DNA of 41,300 nucleotides from an uncultured Collinsella sp. Lineage in GTDB: Bacteria; Actinomycetota; Coriobacteriia; Coriobacteriales; Coriobacteriaceae. The notes beneath the pieces were generated by a model. It had not been told where the DNA came from, ran no database searches, and saw only the letters and a program-made list of their open reading frames with translations. Location of the stretch: NCBI GenBank assembly GCA_900548255.1, contig URKH01000008.1:1-41300 (forward strand). The letters are read 5' to 3'. Positions 7,440 through 15,007 of this stretch are shown piece by piece (within the stretch, counting starts at the first letter, position 1; each line of letters begins with the position of its first letter). A program made the position numbers and the translations under genes.

Positions 7440-8084
7440 CTAGTCGCAGGTGATGTCGAGGTTTTTGCCGATGAGGCCCACGTAACCGCCCTCGGCCGCC
7501 TTGGGGCTGTCGGCGTGGCAGAGGACCCACTTGTCGGCCTTCCAGTAGCAGTAGCTGTCACCGGCGGCAGGCATGTCGGCTGCAGCCTCGGGGCGCGGGC
7601 CGTTGGTGCCCGCCGGCAGCGCCACCATCACCTGAAAGCCGCCGTCGTCGACCATGCAGGGCGTGTAGTGAAGCGTGGTGGCGTAAACCTCGACGAGCGT
7701 GCCGGCGGGCACGCGAAAGGCCTTGACCTGAGCGGTGTCGAGCTTGCCGTCGACAATTTGCTCGCGCTTGGCCAGCAGCAGAATAAAGTCGCGCGCACCC
7801 AAATTAAACTCACTGGCACGGTGATACTCCAGACAGTTGAGGCGCGTGTTGTGGCCGTTGCACCAGCCCGGCTGGAACGGACGGCCGCCGTACATGAGCA
7901 GGCCGAGCGTGTCGACACCCTCAACCTGCTCGAGCTCGGGTGCGGAGGCCACGTACTTGGTGCCCTCGGGAATGGGAGTAGCCGCAAGCGCCTCGACAAG
8001 CGGGGCGGTCAGGTTGGACGGCACGTCGTCCCACACGCGACCATAGGATTTGAACTCGGGATCTGATACAGAGTAGATATGCAT
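7440..8084 (-). CDS. DUF4867-like protein, function unknown
   Basis: A 214-residue soluble protein beginning MHIYSVSDPEFKSYGRV, which I recognise as the DUF4867 type, a family of unknown function often found near sugar-utilisation genes. The middle of the protein (CLEYHRASEFNLGARDFILLLA, split by a turn, then VPAGTLVEVYATTLHYTP) looks like a cupin-type beta barrel, with His residues that could hold a metal; this fold reading is inference. The start is ATG 8084 with AGGAG six nt upstream, not the in-frame codon 36 nt further out. It lies between the GH1 gene and the PTS unit. Two palindromes follow its stop. Confidence 0.7.
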   Translation of the reverse strand: MHIYSVSDPEFKSYGRVWDDVPSNLTAPLVEALAATPIPEGTKYVASAPELEQVEGVDTLGLLMYGGRPFQPGWCNGHNTRLNCLEYHRASEFNLGARDFILLLAKREQIVDGKLDTAQVKAFRVPAGTLVEVYATTLHYTPCMVDDGGFQVMVALPAGTNGPRPEAAADMPAAGDSYCYWKADKWVLCHADSPKAAEGGYVGLIGKNLDITCD

Positions 8085-8207
8085 GTTCGCTCCTGTTCGT
8101 TTATGTGACAGTATGAACATTCTAGAACATCATTCATCCACGACCACGATCAATACCGAAAACATTGCATGACGAAATCACCCGCTCAAAAAGCGACATG
8201 CAGCTTC

Positions 8208-9188
8208 CTAGTCGAGATAATCTTTAAGAAACTCAATAACGCTCATACACCAGTAGTCGGTCTCCGGCGCATGGGGCTTCATCAATGCGTGCCCCCCTTC
8301 TGAATACATGACTCCCTCATGGTGTACTCCAGCTGCATCCAGAGCATCGACCATCTTTTCATAATTGTCGGGCGATACAATATCATCGTCAGCGCATTGC
8401 CAAAGATATGTCGGAGGATACTGCTCCCACACATGCTGATTAATACAGAAATCATCGAGCGAGTCGCGACCAGCCCCGCCGCACACCGAATCAAGAAATC
8501 TATTGTCTGATGCGTTCTCAAAGCCACGAAGATCAATCGGTGCATAACACAGGACCAAGGCTTTGGGTGCCTCGCATCCGTAGGACGCAAATCCCTTGTT
8601 GTCCGTCCCCCACTCGGCAGTTAAATGCGCACCAGCAGAAAAGCCGATAACTGCATAACTTTTTGCGACATTAAATTTCGCTGAATTCTCGAAGACAAAA
8701 CGGACAGCTCGATTTAAATCGTCGATTGGACGCGGCATCAAAGGCTCGACCCTCACCCTGTATGACAGCACGAACACGTTATAGCCCGCATCGTTGAGCT
8801 CGGGGGCAACGGGAAAGCCTTCCATTTGATGACAAACGCTCTGATAACCTCCGCCCGAAACCGCAATGATAAAGGGAGCCCCGGGTCTCCCGGGAAAGAA
8901 GAACAGTTTCGTGTTGCGTCGAGTCGGATCACGGATGCAGTCGGCTTCATCCCATATATCGTAGGCAACTTGCCTCCCGTCATCCACGAGCTCGACAATC
9001 CGATTCAATCCACGCAAAACGCGAGTAGTTTCATATGGATTAGCATCAGAATTCATATGAGACACGATGGGTTTATTCCACATGCGCTCCCAAGTTGAAG
9101 GCCGGCAAAGCATAAGGTGCTCGCCAAAGCCAGCGAACTCAGGAAGGAGCGCGATTTCGCCAAACGTCATATCGGCTGTAATTGTCAT
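8208..9188 (-). CDS. alpha/beta hydrolase, esterase-like
   Basis: A 326-residue cytosolic hydrolase of the lipase/carboxylesterase type. The oxyanion-hole segment AVSGGGY (109-115) corresponds to HGGG in related esterases, the nucleophile is Ser184 in GFSAG, and acid and base are probably Asp268 or Asp269 (ADDDIVS) and His300 (GGH). No signal peptide is visible. Its place as the last gene after licT and the PTS permease suggests it removes an acyl group from the imported glycoside, which would then be hydrolysed elsewhere; this is inferred only from position. Codon choice is AT-richer than the flanking genes and matches the PTS and antiterminator genes. GGAG lies about 10 nt before the ATG. 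A hairpin separates it from the PTS gene. Confidence 0.82.
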   Translation of the reverse strand: MTITADMTFGEIALLPEFAGFGEHLMLCRPSTWERMWNKPIVSHMNSDANPYETTRVLRGLNRIVELVDDGRQVAYDIWDEADCIRDPTRRNTKLFFFPGRPGAPFIIAVSGGGYQSVCHQMEGFPVAPELNDAGYNVFVLSYRVRVEPLMPRPIDDLNRAVRFVFENSAKFNVAKSYAVIGFSAGAHLTAEWGTDNKGFASYGCEAPKALVLCYAPIDLRGFENASDNRFLDSVCGGAGRDSLDDFCINQHVWEQYPPTYLWQCADDDIVSPDNYEKMVDALDAAGVHHEGVMYSEGGHALMKPHAPETDYWCMSVIEFLKDYLD

Positions 9189-9201
9189 AGCTAGTCACTC
9201 C

Positions 9202-9243
9202 AAAAATGAGGGTGGGCTCGCGTGAATCAACGGCAAGCCCACC
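9202..9243 (-). terminator. intercistronic terminator between PTS and esterase genes
   Basis: AGCCCACC (9236-9243) and GGTGGGCT (9211-9218) form an 8-bp stem. On the minus strand it is followed, after CTCA, by a TTTTT run (9202-9206). It could lower expression of the esterase gene relative to the PTS gene. The spaced U tract makes it moderate in strength. Confidence 0.5.
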
Positions 9244-9293
9244 ACATGCAATCTGCCGCGGGGTTTTCGGCAGCTTACATCCCAAATAATTGT

Positions 9294-10664
9294 CTACTCC
9301 ACTACTGCCTCTTCATCAGGGCGATACAGGATGTAAACGAGAACGAAGTTAAGAATTAAACCGACGACATTGCAAAGAATTGCGCCGATGAGGCTGCTCA
9401 TATCACCAGAAGGATCCATATAACCGGGGAAGCTAAAAATGCCGCTCGACGTCATAACGAACGTACAGGTGTTGAAAATCGCCGGGATAACAGCACTGAT
9501 TGCTCCGGCGACCATGGAAGCGATAATGATCTTCTTGTGCTCCAAGATGATGCCGTACAGCGCCGGTTCCGTAATCCCGAAAAAGCCCGTAATGGCACAG
9601 CTGAACCCAAGACTCTTTTCACTCGGGTCCTTCGAGCGGAGGGCAAACGCCAAACAAGCGCCGACAACACCCATGCTGCAGCAGAGAAGTCCAAGGATAG
9701 GATCGGAGCCGACGGTCATAATATTGTTGATGGAAAGCACGATCAGGGCCCAATGGAGTCCAAGGGGGATCATAACGAGACCGAATATCGGCCCGAGAAT
9801 AACGCCGCAAAGGACGGGGCTGAACTGATAGACCGCCAGCACTGCAGTCGCAAGCAAAGAGCTCGCCTGCTGAATAACGGGGCCGATCACAAGGAGCGAG
9901 ACGGGGGCGGCAACAGCAACCGTCAGGAACGGGACGAGCGCAAATGCCACAACATCGGGAAGAACCGCCCGCAGCCACTTATTAAGAACGGATGCGAACC
10001 AAGCCGCCACGATAGCAGGAAACACCGTGGAGGAATAGCTCACCATTGTGAACTTCATGCCGAGCAAATCCAGCGCATCGCCCGCTCCGGCCGCAGCAAC
10101 GAAAGTCGGATAAATCAGGATTGCACCGAGTACCGCACCGATATATCGATCGGTTCCAAAGAACTGAGCAGCAGATGATCCGACAAGAACGGGCAGAAAA
10201 TACATGCAGGCATTTCCCATGCCGTACAGCAGAGTGTATATTCCGCTCTCGGCGGAAACAGCACCCGCCGTCGTCAGAATACTAAGGACGGCGTTTATCA
10301 TTCCGCATGCGATCAAGGCAGGAAGAACGGGCATCATGATGCCGCTGATGAGCTTCATTAGCTTTCCCAGAAAGCCCTTAGTCTCTCCTTCGCTTGCCTC
10401 GGAATCTCCGGCATCAATCCCGGTTTCCTTGGCAACGACTTCATAGACCTTATCGACCTTAGGTCCCACAATCACCTGATATTGCCCCGCGGAATGGCGA
10501 ATGTCGATCACGCCATCAATCGCCTTGACTTTTGCATCGTCTACGATGCTTTCGTCCTTAAGGTTGAACCTTAAACGAGTCATGCAGTGAGCTACAAATG
10601 TAACGTTGTCTGCGCCGCCCACCATCTCGAGAATCTCGGCAGCGAGCTTGGTTGTATCTGCCAT
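9294..10664 (-). CDS. PTS EIIBC, beta-glucoside/sucrose family
   Basis: A 456-residue inner-membrane permease that imports and phosphorylates a sugar. The N-terminal EIIB domain has its phosphorylated Cys27 in AHCMTRLRF; after a short acidic linker the EIIC domain starts near residue 95 (FLGKLMKLISGIMMPVLPALIACG) and has about ten membrane segments and the GITEPALYGI loop of the glucose superfamily. No EIIA domain is fused and no separate EIIA gene lies nearby, so phosphate must come from an EIIA elsewhere. The start is probably ATG 10664 with GGGAG upstream; 10682 lacks a site. The LicT-type gene lies 68 nt upstream, with a small GCAAAG/CTTTGC hairpin between. Codon use is AT-richer than most of the window. 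Confidence 0.88.
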   Translation of the reverse strand: MADTTKLAAEILEMVGGADNVTFVAHCMTRLRFNLKDESIVDDAKVKAIDGVIDIRHSAGQYQVIVGPKVDKVYEVVAKETGIDAGDSEASEGETKGFLGKLMKLISGIMMPVLPALIACGMINAVLSILTTAGAVSAESGIYTLLYGMGNACMYFLPVLVGSSAAQFFGTDRYIGAVLGAILIYPTFVAAAGAGDALDLLGMKFTMVSYSSTVFPAIVAAWFASVLNKWLRAVLPDVVAFALVPFLTVAVAAPVSLLVIGPVIQQASSLLATAVLAVYQFSPVLCGVILGPIFGLVMIPLGLHWALIVLSINNIMTVGSDPILGLLCCSMGVVGACLAFALRSKDPSEKSLGFSCAITGFFGITEPALYGIILEHKKIIIASMVAGAISAVIPAIFNTCTFVMTSSGIFSFPGYMDPSGDMSSLIGAILCNVVGLILNFVLVYILYRPDEEAVVE

Positions 10665-10732
10665 AAATACCATTTCTCCCATGTTGAGTTTTATATGTAA
10701 CCATCAGCAAAGCGCGCGCCTTTGCCAACTAA

Positions 10733-11572
10733 TTACCTTGTTTTCGATGCAATTCGATTGATGTGCATCATGAGGTAGAGTCTTTCTTCGTCTATAAGTT
10801 CCCGCCCCGTCAGTCGGCTGAGAACAGAAGCAATATCATCGGCGCACATTGATGCCACCGGATATTCTTTTTTGAGCGAGAGGTACATCTTGCGGTTGTC
10901 GCTCACGATGCTTTCGCCAGAGTTCAACCTATTGAATAAGTACTGAAGATGGGTTGCGAACCTTGCGTAATCGAAACCTTCCCGATCAACTTGAATGCCA
11001 AGCCGATTTTCAACAGCAACGGTTGACTCCTCCAGAACACGATCGTAGATATCCGCGCTAAACTCTTTAACTACTTCGCATGAGTCCGAATCGGCCATGT
11101 TATTGATAAACGCCATGGCAATTCCAACTGCCTCATGAGCTGGAAGCCTAACGTTAAGACGTTTCCTGATTATCTTAAGTGCATACTCGCCGATTCTAAA
11201 TTCGACGGGATATTGTTGGCGGACATCAAACGATAAAGGCATGCGGACAACGATATTTTGCTCTTTGCGCTTAACCGCATACGCGATATGGTCCGCAAGG
11301 ATAAACGGCAAATTAGGGCTCACCTCATAAGACAGCAAACCTGTCGACATATCAATAACATCCGAGGTAAGCTCGAGAAGCTCGTCGGGGACCTCGTCAA
11401 CGAGAGCGATGTAGCGAGAGCTAACGTTATAAAACGTTCGTTGAATCTCCGAAAGAGGGACCTCGTCTCCGACATTCTTAAACCCCAGACCACGGCCGAA
11501 TGCAACCAACTGTCTGCCATTTCCATCGACGCAGAGGACAGCGCTGGTATTAATTCGTTTAACAATTTCCAT
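10733..11572 (-). CDS. licT: BglG/LicT-family transcription antiterminator
   Basis: A 279-residue RNA-binding regulator that stops transcription termination in the leader of its own operon when its sugar is present. Residues 1-55 are the CAT RNA-binding domain, followed by two PRD domains with the expected phosphorylatable histidines at 95, 146, 208 and 270. Phosphorylation by the cognate EIIB and by HPr is the known control in the family. It heads the unit licT - EIIBC - esterase. Its leader carries a RAT-like element overlapping a terminator. The ribosome binding region is a run of nine G (11577-11585) ending 4 nt before the ATG, unusual and potentially slippery. Confidence 0.92.
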   Translation of the reverse strand: MEIVKRINTSAVLCVDGNGRQLVAFGRGLGFKNVGDEVPLSEIQRTFYNVSSRYIALVDEVPDELLELTSDVIDMSTGLLSYEVSPNLPFILADHIAYAVKRKEQNIVVRMPLSFDVRQQYPVEFRIGEYALKIIRKRLNVRLPAHEAVGIAMAFINNMADSDSCEVVKEFSADIYDRVLEESTVAVENRLGIQVDREGFDYARFATHLQYLFNRLNSGESIVSDNRKMYLSLKKEYPVASMCADDIASVLSRLTGRELIDEERLYLMMHINRIASKTR

Positions 11573-11576
11573 GTGT

Positions 11577-11585
11577 CCCCCCCCC
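11577..11585 (-). repeat. nine-G homopolymer in the licT ribosome binding region
   Basis: On the minus strand nine consecutive G are followed by ACAC and the licT ATG. The tract also serves as the Shine-Dalgarno sequence. Homopolymers of this length are prone to slippage, which here would change spacing rather than reading frame. Confidence 0.75.
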
Positions 11586-11594
11586 TAAACAGAA

Positions 11595-11666
11595 CAAGGC
11601 TCCCGAAGCAGAATCCGACAATCAATGTCGACAGATGCTGCTTCAGGAGCCTTGCCTGAATATCAC
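11595..11666 (-). promoter_or_regulatory. RAT-like antiterminator overlapping a leader terminator
   Basis: The terminator stem joins 11638-11654 with 11595-11611, 17-nt arms with one wobble, followed on the minus strand by TTCTGTTT. The alternative stem TTCAGG/CCTGAA (11655-11660 with 11642-11647) uses part of the first terminator arm, so both cannot form together. The 29 nt from 11666 to 11638 resemble a RAT in length and in the CAGGCAAGGC core. This fits control by the LicT protein encoded just downstream. Confidence 0.7.
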
Positions 11667-11774
11667 TCTGAGGACTAGTTTAAGCGAGCTAGTGCTAATG
11701 ACCTCGAATAAACACTTCTAAACAGTTAAACGGTCGATATCTCCGTGTGAACGGTTTGGAGGCAGAGGGCGGCC

Positions 11775-12263
11775 CTATGCCTGCTGATAGTGCAGGTGCT
11801 TCTCGTCGATATCGGCCAGGTCGCGGTCGAGATAACGACGCGCAAGCCAGTTGGCCATGGGGAGGTTCTGGTCCAGGTAGTTACCGCACTCCTCGGGAGC
11901 GGCACCGGGAACATCGCCCTCAAAGCCCGCGACAAACTCGAACAGCTCGCGCACGAGCGGCAAGATTTCCTCGCTCGTCAGCTCACCAAAAACAACCAGG
12001 TAAAAGCCCGTGCGGCAGCCCATGGGACCAAAGTAGACAATGCGGCTCGACCACTCGGCATGATTGCGAAGGAACGTGGCACCCAGGTGCTCGATGGTGT
12101 GGCACTCGGCCGTGTTCATGACCGGCTCCTTATTGGGCGTGGTCAGGCGCAGGTCAAAGGTGGTGACGGCGGCGCCGGTCGCCGGATCGCGGTCGATGCG
12201 GCTCACATACACGCCGGGCTCGAGCAGCAGATGGTCAACGGAAAAACTCGCGATACGCTCCAT
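11775..12263 (-). CDS. luxS: S-ribosylhomocysteine lyase (AI-2 synthesis)
   Basis: A 162-residue cytosolic metalloenzyme of the activated methyl cycle. It cleaves S-ribosylhomocysteine to homocysteine and the precursor of autoinducer 2. The metal site HTIEH (His55, Glu58, His59) and the third ligand Cys126 in ECGNY are present, as is the FGPMGCRTGFY segment (78-88). Length and start are typical, with AGGA 7 nt before the ATG. No pfs or methionine gene adjoins. It is transcribed from the stretch next to the FGGY kinase terminator, where an extended -10 is visible. Nothing unusual is seen in the protein. Confidence 0.96.
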   Translation of the reverse strand: MERIASFSVDHLLLEPGVYVSRIDRDPATGAAVTTFDLRLTTPNKEPVMNTAECHTIEHLGATFLRNHAEWSSRIVYFGPMGCRTGFYLVVFGELTSEEILPLVRELFEFVAGFEGDVPGAAPEECGNYLDQNLPMANWLARRYLDRDLADIDEKHLHYQQA

Positions 12264-12327
12264 GGCAGTTCCTCTCGGTAGTTAAATTGGGACGGGGCTC
12301 TTTTAGCTGGTTCGAATGGTCGCACCA

Positions 12328-12336
12328 ATCATACCA
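12328..12336 (-). promoter_or_regulatory. extended -10 for luxS
   Basis: On the minus strand TGG precedes TATGAT, giving an extended -10 (TGN-TATAAT type) about 65 nt upstream of the luxS start. The position expected for a -35 falls in the GC-rich terminator of the upstream gene and shows no match, which is acceptable for an extended -10 promoter. Confidence 0.35.
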
Positions 12337-12339
12337 GTC

Positions 12340-12402
12340 AAAAAAGCCCCGCCCCAAATGAGCTGCCTAGGACGGGGATCAATGAGTTTTTTATCCCCGT
12401 CC
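12340..12402 (-). terminator. terminator after the FGGY kinase gene
   Basis: On the minus strand ATCCCCGTCC (revcomp of 12370-12379) pairs with GGGGCGGGGC (12346-12355), leading into TTTTTT (12340-12345). A competing stem pairs GGACGGGGAT with ATCCCCGTCC (12370-12379 with 12393-12402). The first has the classic stem plus T-run form and probably ends the operon. Confidence 0.7.
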
Positions 12403-12432
12403 CAGAAAAATCCTTGGGCGCCGCGCAGACGC

Positions 12433-13923
12433 CTAGGCAGTGTATGCAATTGTGGCGTCGACAGCATGGCGCCAGCCGGCGATCTTTTTGGCTCGCTCGT
12501 CGGCAGGCATGGCAGGCTCCACGATGCCGCGGGCGCCGTAGACGTCAACGACATCGCGCGTGTACATGCCCAGCGCAATGCCGCAGGCCCAAGCCGCACC
12601 CAGGCCGCTCATCTCGTCGTTGCTCGCAATGCGGATGGGCGAGCCGACCAGGTCGCTCTCAAACTGCATCAGGTACGCGTCGCGCGTGGGACCGCCGTCA
12701 ACACGAAGCTCGGCCAGTGCCGCGCCCGAATCCTCGACCATCGCATCGATCACGTCGAAGATCTGATAGGCGATCGACTCGTCGGCGGCCTTTACGAACT
12801 CCGCACGGCCCGTGGTGCGCGTCATGCCAAAGACGCAGCCCTCGGCATCGCTCGCCCAGTGCGGCGCGCCCAGGCCAGTGAACGCCGGCACAAAGTAGAC
12901 GCGGCTCGCCGGATTGGCGGCGTAGCACAGGTCGGTGACTTCCTCGGGATTGTTGATGAGCTCCAGGTCGTCGCGCAGCCACGTCTTGACGGCGCCGGCG
13001 TAGCTCACGTTGCCCTCGAGAACATACTCGGTCACACCGTCCATACGCCACGCAAGCGAGCTCGAAAGCCCGTGCGAGCTGGCGACAAACTCGTCGCCGA
13101 CGTTCATCATGACCGAGCTGCCGGTGCCATAGGTCGCCTTGGCCATGCCGCGGCTATGGCAGCCCTGGGCAAACAAGGCGGCATGGCTGTCGCCGAGCAC
13201 GCCGTGGATGGGCACGGGCGCCGGCAAAAAGCCGCCCAGGTCCGTTGTACCGAACAGGCCATCGGAATCGGTCACCTGCGGCAGGCACGCCGGATTGACA
13301 CCAAAGGCCTCGCACACCGGCTCGCTCCAGCAGCCACGGCGCAGGTCAAAAAGCTGCGTGCGGCTGGCATTGGACCAGTCGCAGCGGAACTCCGCGCCGC
13401 CCGTGAGCGTCCAGACCACCCAGGCATCGATGGTGCCCAGGCACAGCTCGCCCGCCGCCGCGGCCTCGGCAGCCGCGGGAACGTTCGCGAGGATCCAGGC
13501 CATCTTGCCCGCCGGATAGTAGGGCGAGAGCACCAGACCCGTCGTGTCACGCACCAGCTCGGCCACGCCTTCGCGCGCAGCCAGCTCGTCGCACAGCTCG
13601 CGGGCGCGGGCGCACTGCCACACCACGGCATCGCACAGCGGCTCGCCCGTCGTGCGGCTCCAGGCAACGGTGGTCTCGCGCTGGTTGGAAATGCCAACGC
13701 CGGCGATGTCTGCCGGATCGACCCCGGTCTCCTCCACCACGGTGCGTGCCACAGCCAGCACGTTGGCGGCGATCTCGGCCGGGTCGTGGCTCACCCAGCC
13801 GGCCTCGTTGACAATCTGGCGATGTGAGCGGTCGGCGCGATGGATCAGATGGCCGCCCTCGTCCACCAGCAGCGCCTTAGTACCCTGTGTGGACTGATCG
13901 ATTCCGATGATGTATTTGCTCAT
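12433..13923 (-). CDS. FGGY-family carbohydrate kinase (glycerol-kinase-like)
   Basis: A 496-residue cytosolic ATP-dependent kinase of the FGGY fold. Residues 5-13 (IIGIDQSTQ) form the first phosphate loop; GISNQRETTVAWS (about 77-89) and GLGAPHWASDAEG (about 337-349) are glycerol-kinase-like, and DGGPTRDAYLMQ is the second ATP region. The wording near the N-terminus is not that of a standard GlpK, and no glpF or glpD is nearby. With a sugar isomerase and a split transketolase upstream on the same strand, phosphorylation of a ketose is a reasonable alternative to glycerol; sequence alone does not decide. AGGAGAGTAC precedes the ATG. The gap to the transketolase gene is 142 nt and contains a palindrome, so coupling is looser than among the other genes. 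Confidence 0.85.
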   Translation of the reverse strand: MSKYIIGIDQSTQGTKALLVDEGGHLIHRADRSHRQIVNEAGWVSHDPAEIAANVLAVARTVVEETGVDPADIAGVGISNQRETTVAWSRTTGEPLCDAVVWQCARARELCDELAAREGVAELVRDTTGLVLSPYYPAGKMAWILANVPAAAEAAAAGELCLGTIDAWVVWTLTGGAEFRCDWSNASRTQLFDLRRGCWSEPVCEAFGVNPACLPQVTDSDGLFGTTDLGGFLPAPVPIHGVLGDSHAALFAQGCHSRGMAKATYGTGSSVMMNVGDEFVASSHGLSSSLAWRMDGVTEYVLEGNVSYAGAVKTWLRDDLELINNPEEVTDLCYAANPASRVYFVPAFTGLGAPHWASDAEGCVFGMTRTTGRAEFVKAADESIAYQIFDVIDAMVEDSGAALAELRVDGGPTRDAYLMQFESDLVGSPIRIASNDEMSGLGAAWACGIALGMYTRDVVDVYGARGIVEPAMPADERAKKIAGWRHAVDATIAYTA

Positions 13924-14035
13924 GTACTCTCCTGTCTCTCCCGTCGATTCAAAACTAAAACCCGACGGACAAGGAGCGAGTGGCCGACCGGCTCATGAGA
14001 GCGCAGCCGGCCTGCTCAGAATTCAACCTAAAAGG

Positions 14036-14066
14036 ATTGGTGCAAACCTGTCCCCGATGCACCAAT
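14036..14066. repeat. dispersed palindrome with CTGTCCCC loop at a stop codon
   Basis: ATTGGTGCA (14036-14044) and TGCACCAAT (14058-14066) are perfectly complementary; the 13-nt loop holds CTGTCCCC. The last base of the right arm is also the last base of the transketolase TAA codon (14066-14068 on the minus strand). Confidence 0.85.
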
Positions 14067-15007
14067 TACTCTGCGGGAAGGACCTCGGCGACCGTCTTGG
14101 CGATTCCCTCGCCCGTCAGGCCGTAGTGCGCGAAGACCTCGGGGCTCGTGCCGGTGATGACCGGCGCATCGGGCAGGGAGAGGCACTTGACCGGACGCGG
14201 GCAGTGCTCACCCACGACCTGCGCGACCATGGAACCCAGGCCGCCGAAGGGACTGTGCTCCTCGACAGTCACGACGGCGCGCGTGGCACCGGCGGCCTCG
14301 ATCACGGCCTCGGCATCGAGCGGTTTGACGCAGTACATATCGAGCACCGTCGCCGAGATGCCCTGCTCGGCCAGCAGATCGGCGGCGTCCACGGCGTGGC
14401 GGACCATCTCACCGGTAGCGACGATCGTCACATCGGTGCCGCGGCGCACCCAGGTGGCGCGATCCATCTGGAACGGGCACTCGTCCTCAGTGTACACGTC
14501 CTCCACCGGGTTGCGGCCCACGCGGATGTAGGCCGGCTTGTTGTCGGCGACCAGGGCACGCACGAGCTCGGCGGTCTGGAAGCGATCGCTCGGCAGATAC
14601 ACGCGCATGTTGGGAATCGCGCTCATGGCGGCGATATCCTGCGCGGAGTGATGGCTCATGCCTAAGGCGCCGTAGGACACGCCGCCCGAGATGCCGATGA
14701 GCTTGACGTTGGTGTTGGAGTACGAAACGTCGACCTTGCACTGCTCATACGAGCGCGTGGTCACAAAGGACGCCGGCGAGGCGGCCCAGGCCTTCTTGCC
14801 GCACGAGGCCATGCCGGCGGCGATGCTCACCAGGTCCTGCTCGGCAATGCCGACCTCAACGGACTGCTGGGGATACTGGTCAAAGAACGGCGTGAGCGAT
14901 GCAGAGCCGCGGGAGTCGGAGCACAGGACGACGATGTCTTTATCGGTTGCGGCGGCCTCGAGCAGCGTGTCGCAGATAGCCTTGCGGTTGGCGATCTTGT
15001 TAGCCAT
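14066..15007 (-). CDS. transketolase, C-terminal (pyrimidine-binding) subunit
   Basis: A 313-residue subunit carrying the pyrimidine-binding and C-terminal domains of a thiamine diphosphate transketolase. Expected features are the catalytic-glutamate region VEVGIAEQDLVSIAAGMAS and, near the C-terminus, the conserved VVTVEEHSPFGGLGSMVAQ region, split here by a normal turn. The ATG at 15007 overlaps the stop region of the N-terminal subunit gene by 8 nt and has AAGGAGG upstream, so the two halves are translationally coupled and expected to form one enzyme. Split transketolases occur both in central metabolism and in dedicated sugar pathways such as apiose catabolism; the neighbouring isomerase and kinase favour the second here. 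The stop codon lies inside a palindrome. Confidence 0.92.
   Translation of the reverse strand: MANKIANRKAICDTLLEAAATDKDIVVLCSDSRGSASLTPFFDQYPQQSVEVGIAEQDLVSIAAGMASCGKKAWAASPASFVTTRSYEQCKVDVSYSNTNVKLIGISGGVSYGALGMSHHSAQDIAAMSAIPNMRVYLPSDRFQTAELVRALVADNKPAYIRVGRNPVEDVYTEDECPFQMDRATWVRRGTDVTIVATGEMVRHAVDAADLLAEQGISATVLDMYCVKPLDAEAVIEAAGATRAVVTVEEHSPFGGLGSMVAQVVGEHCPRPVKCLSLPDAPVITGTSPEVFAHYGLTGEGIAKTVAEVLPAE

Noticed and set aside
10683..10732. Second RAT/terminator between licT and the PTS gene, as in E. coli bgl
   Set aside because: Only a short GCAAAG/CTTTGC stem is seen, with no T run and no alternative stem.
12433..13923. Calling the FGGY kinase a definite glycerol kinase
   Set aside because: Some motifs fit GlpK, but the N-terminal loop differs and the neighbours are sugar genes without glpF or glpD, so only the family was assigned.
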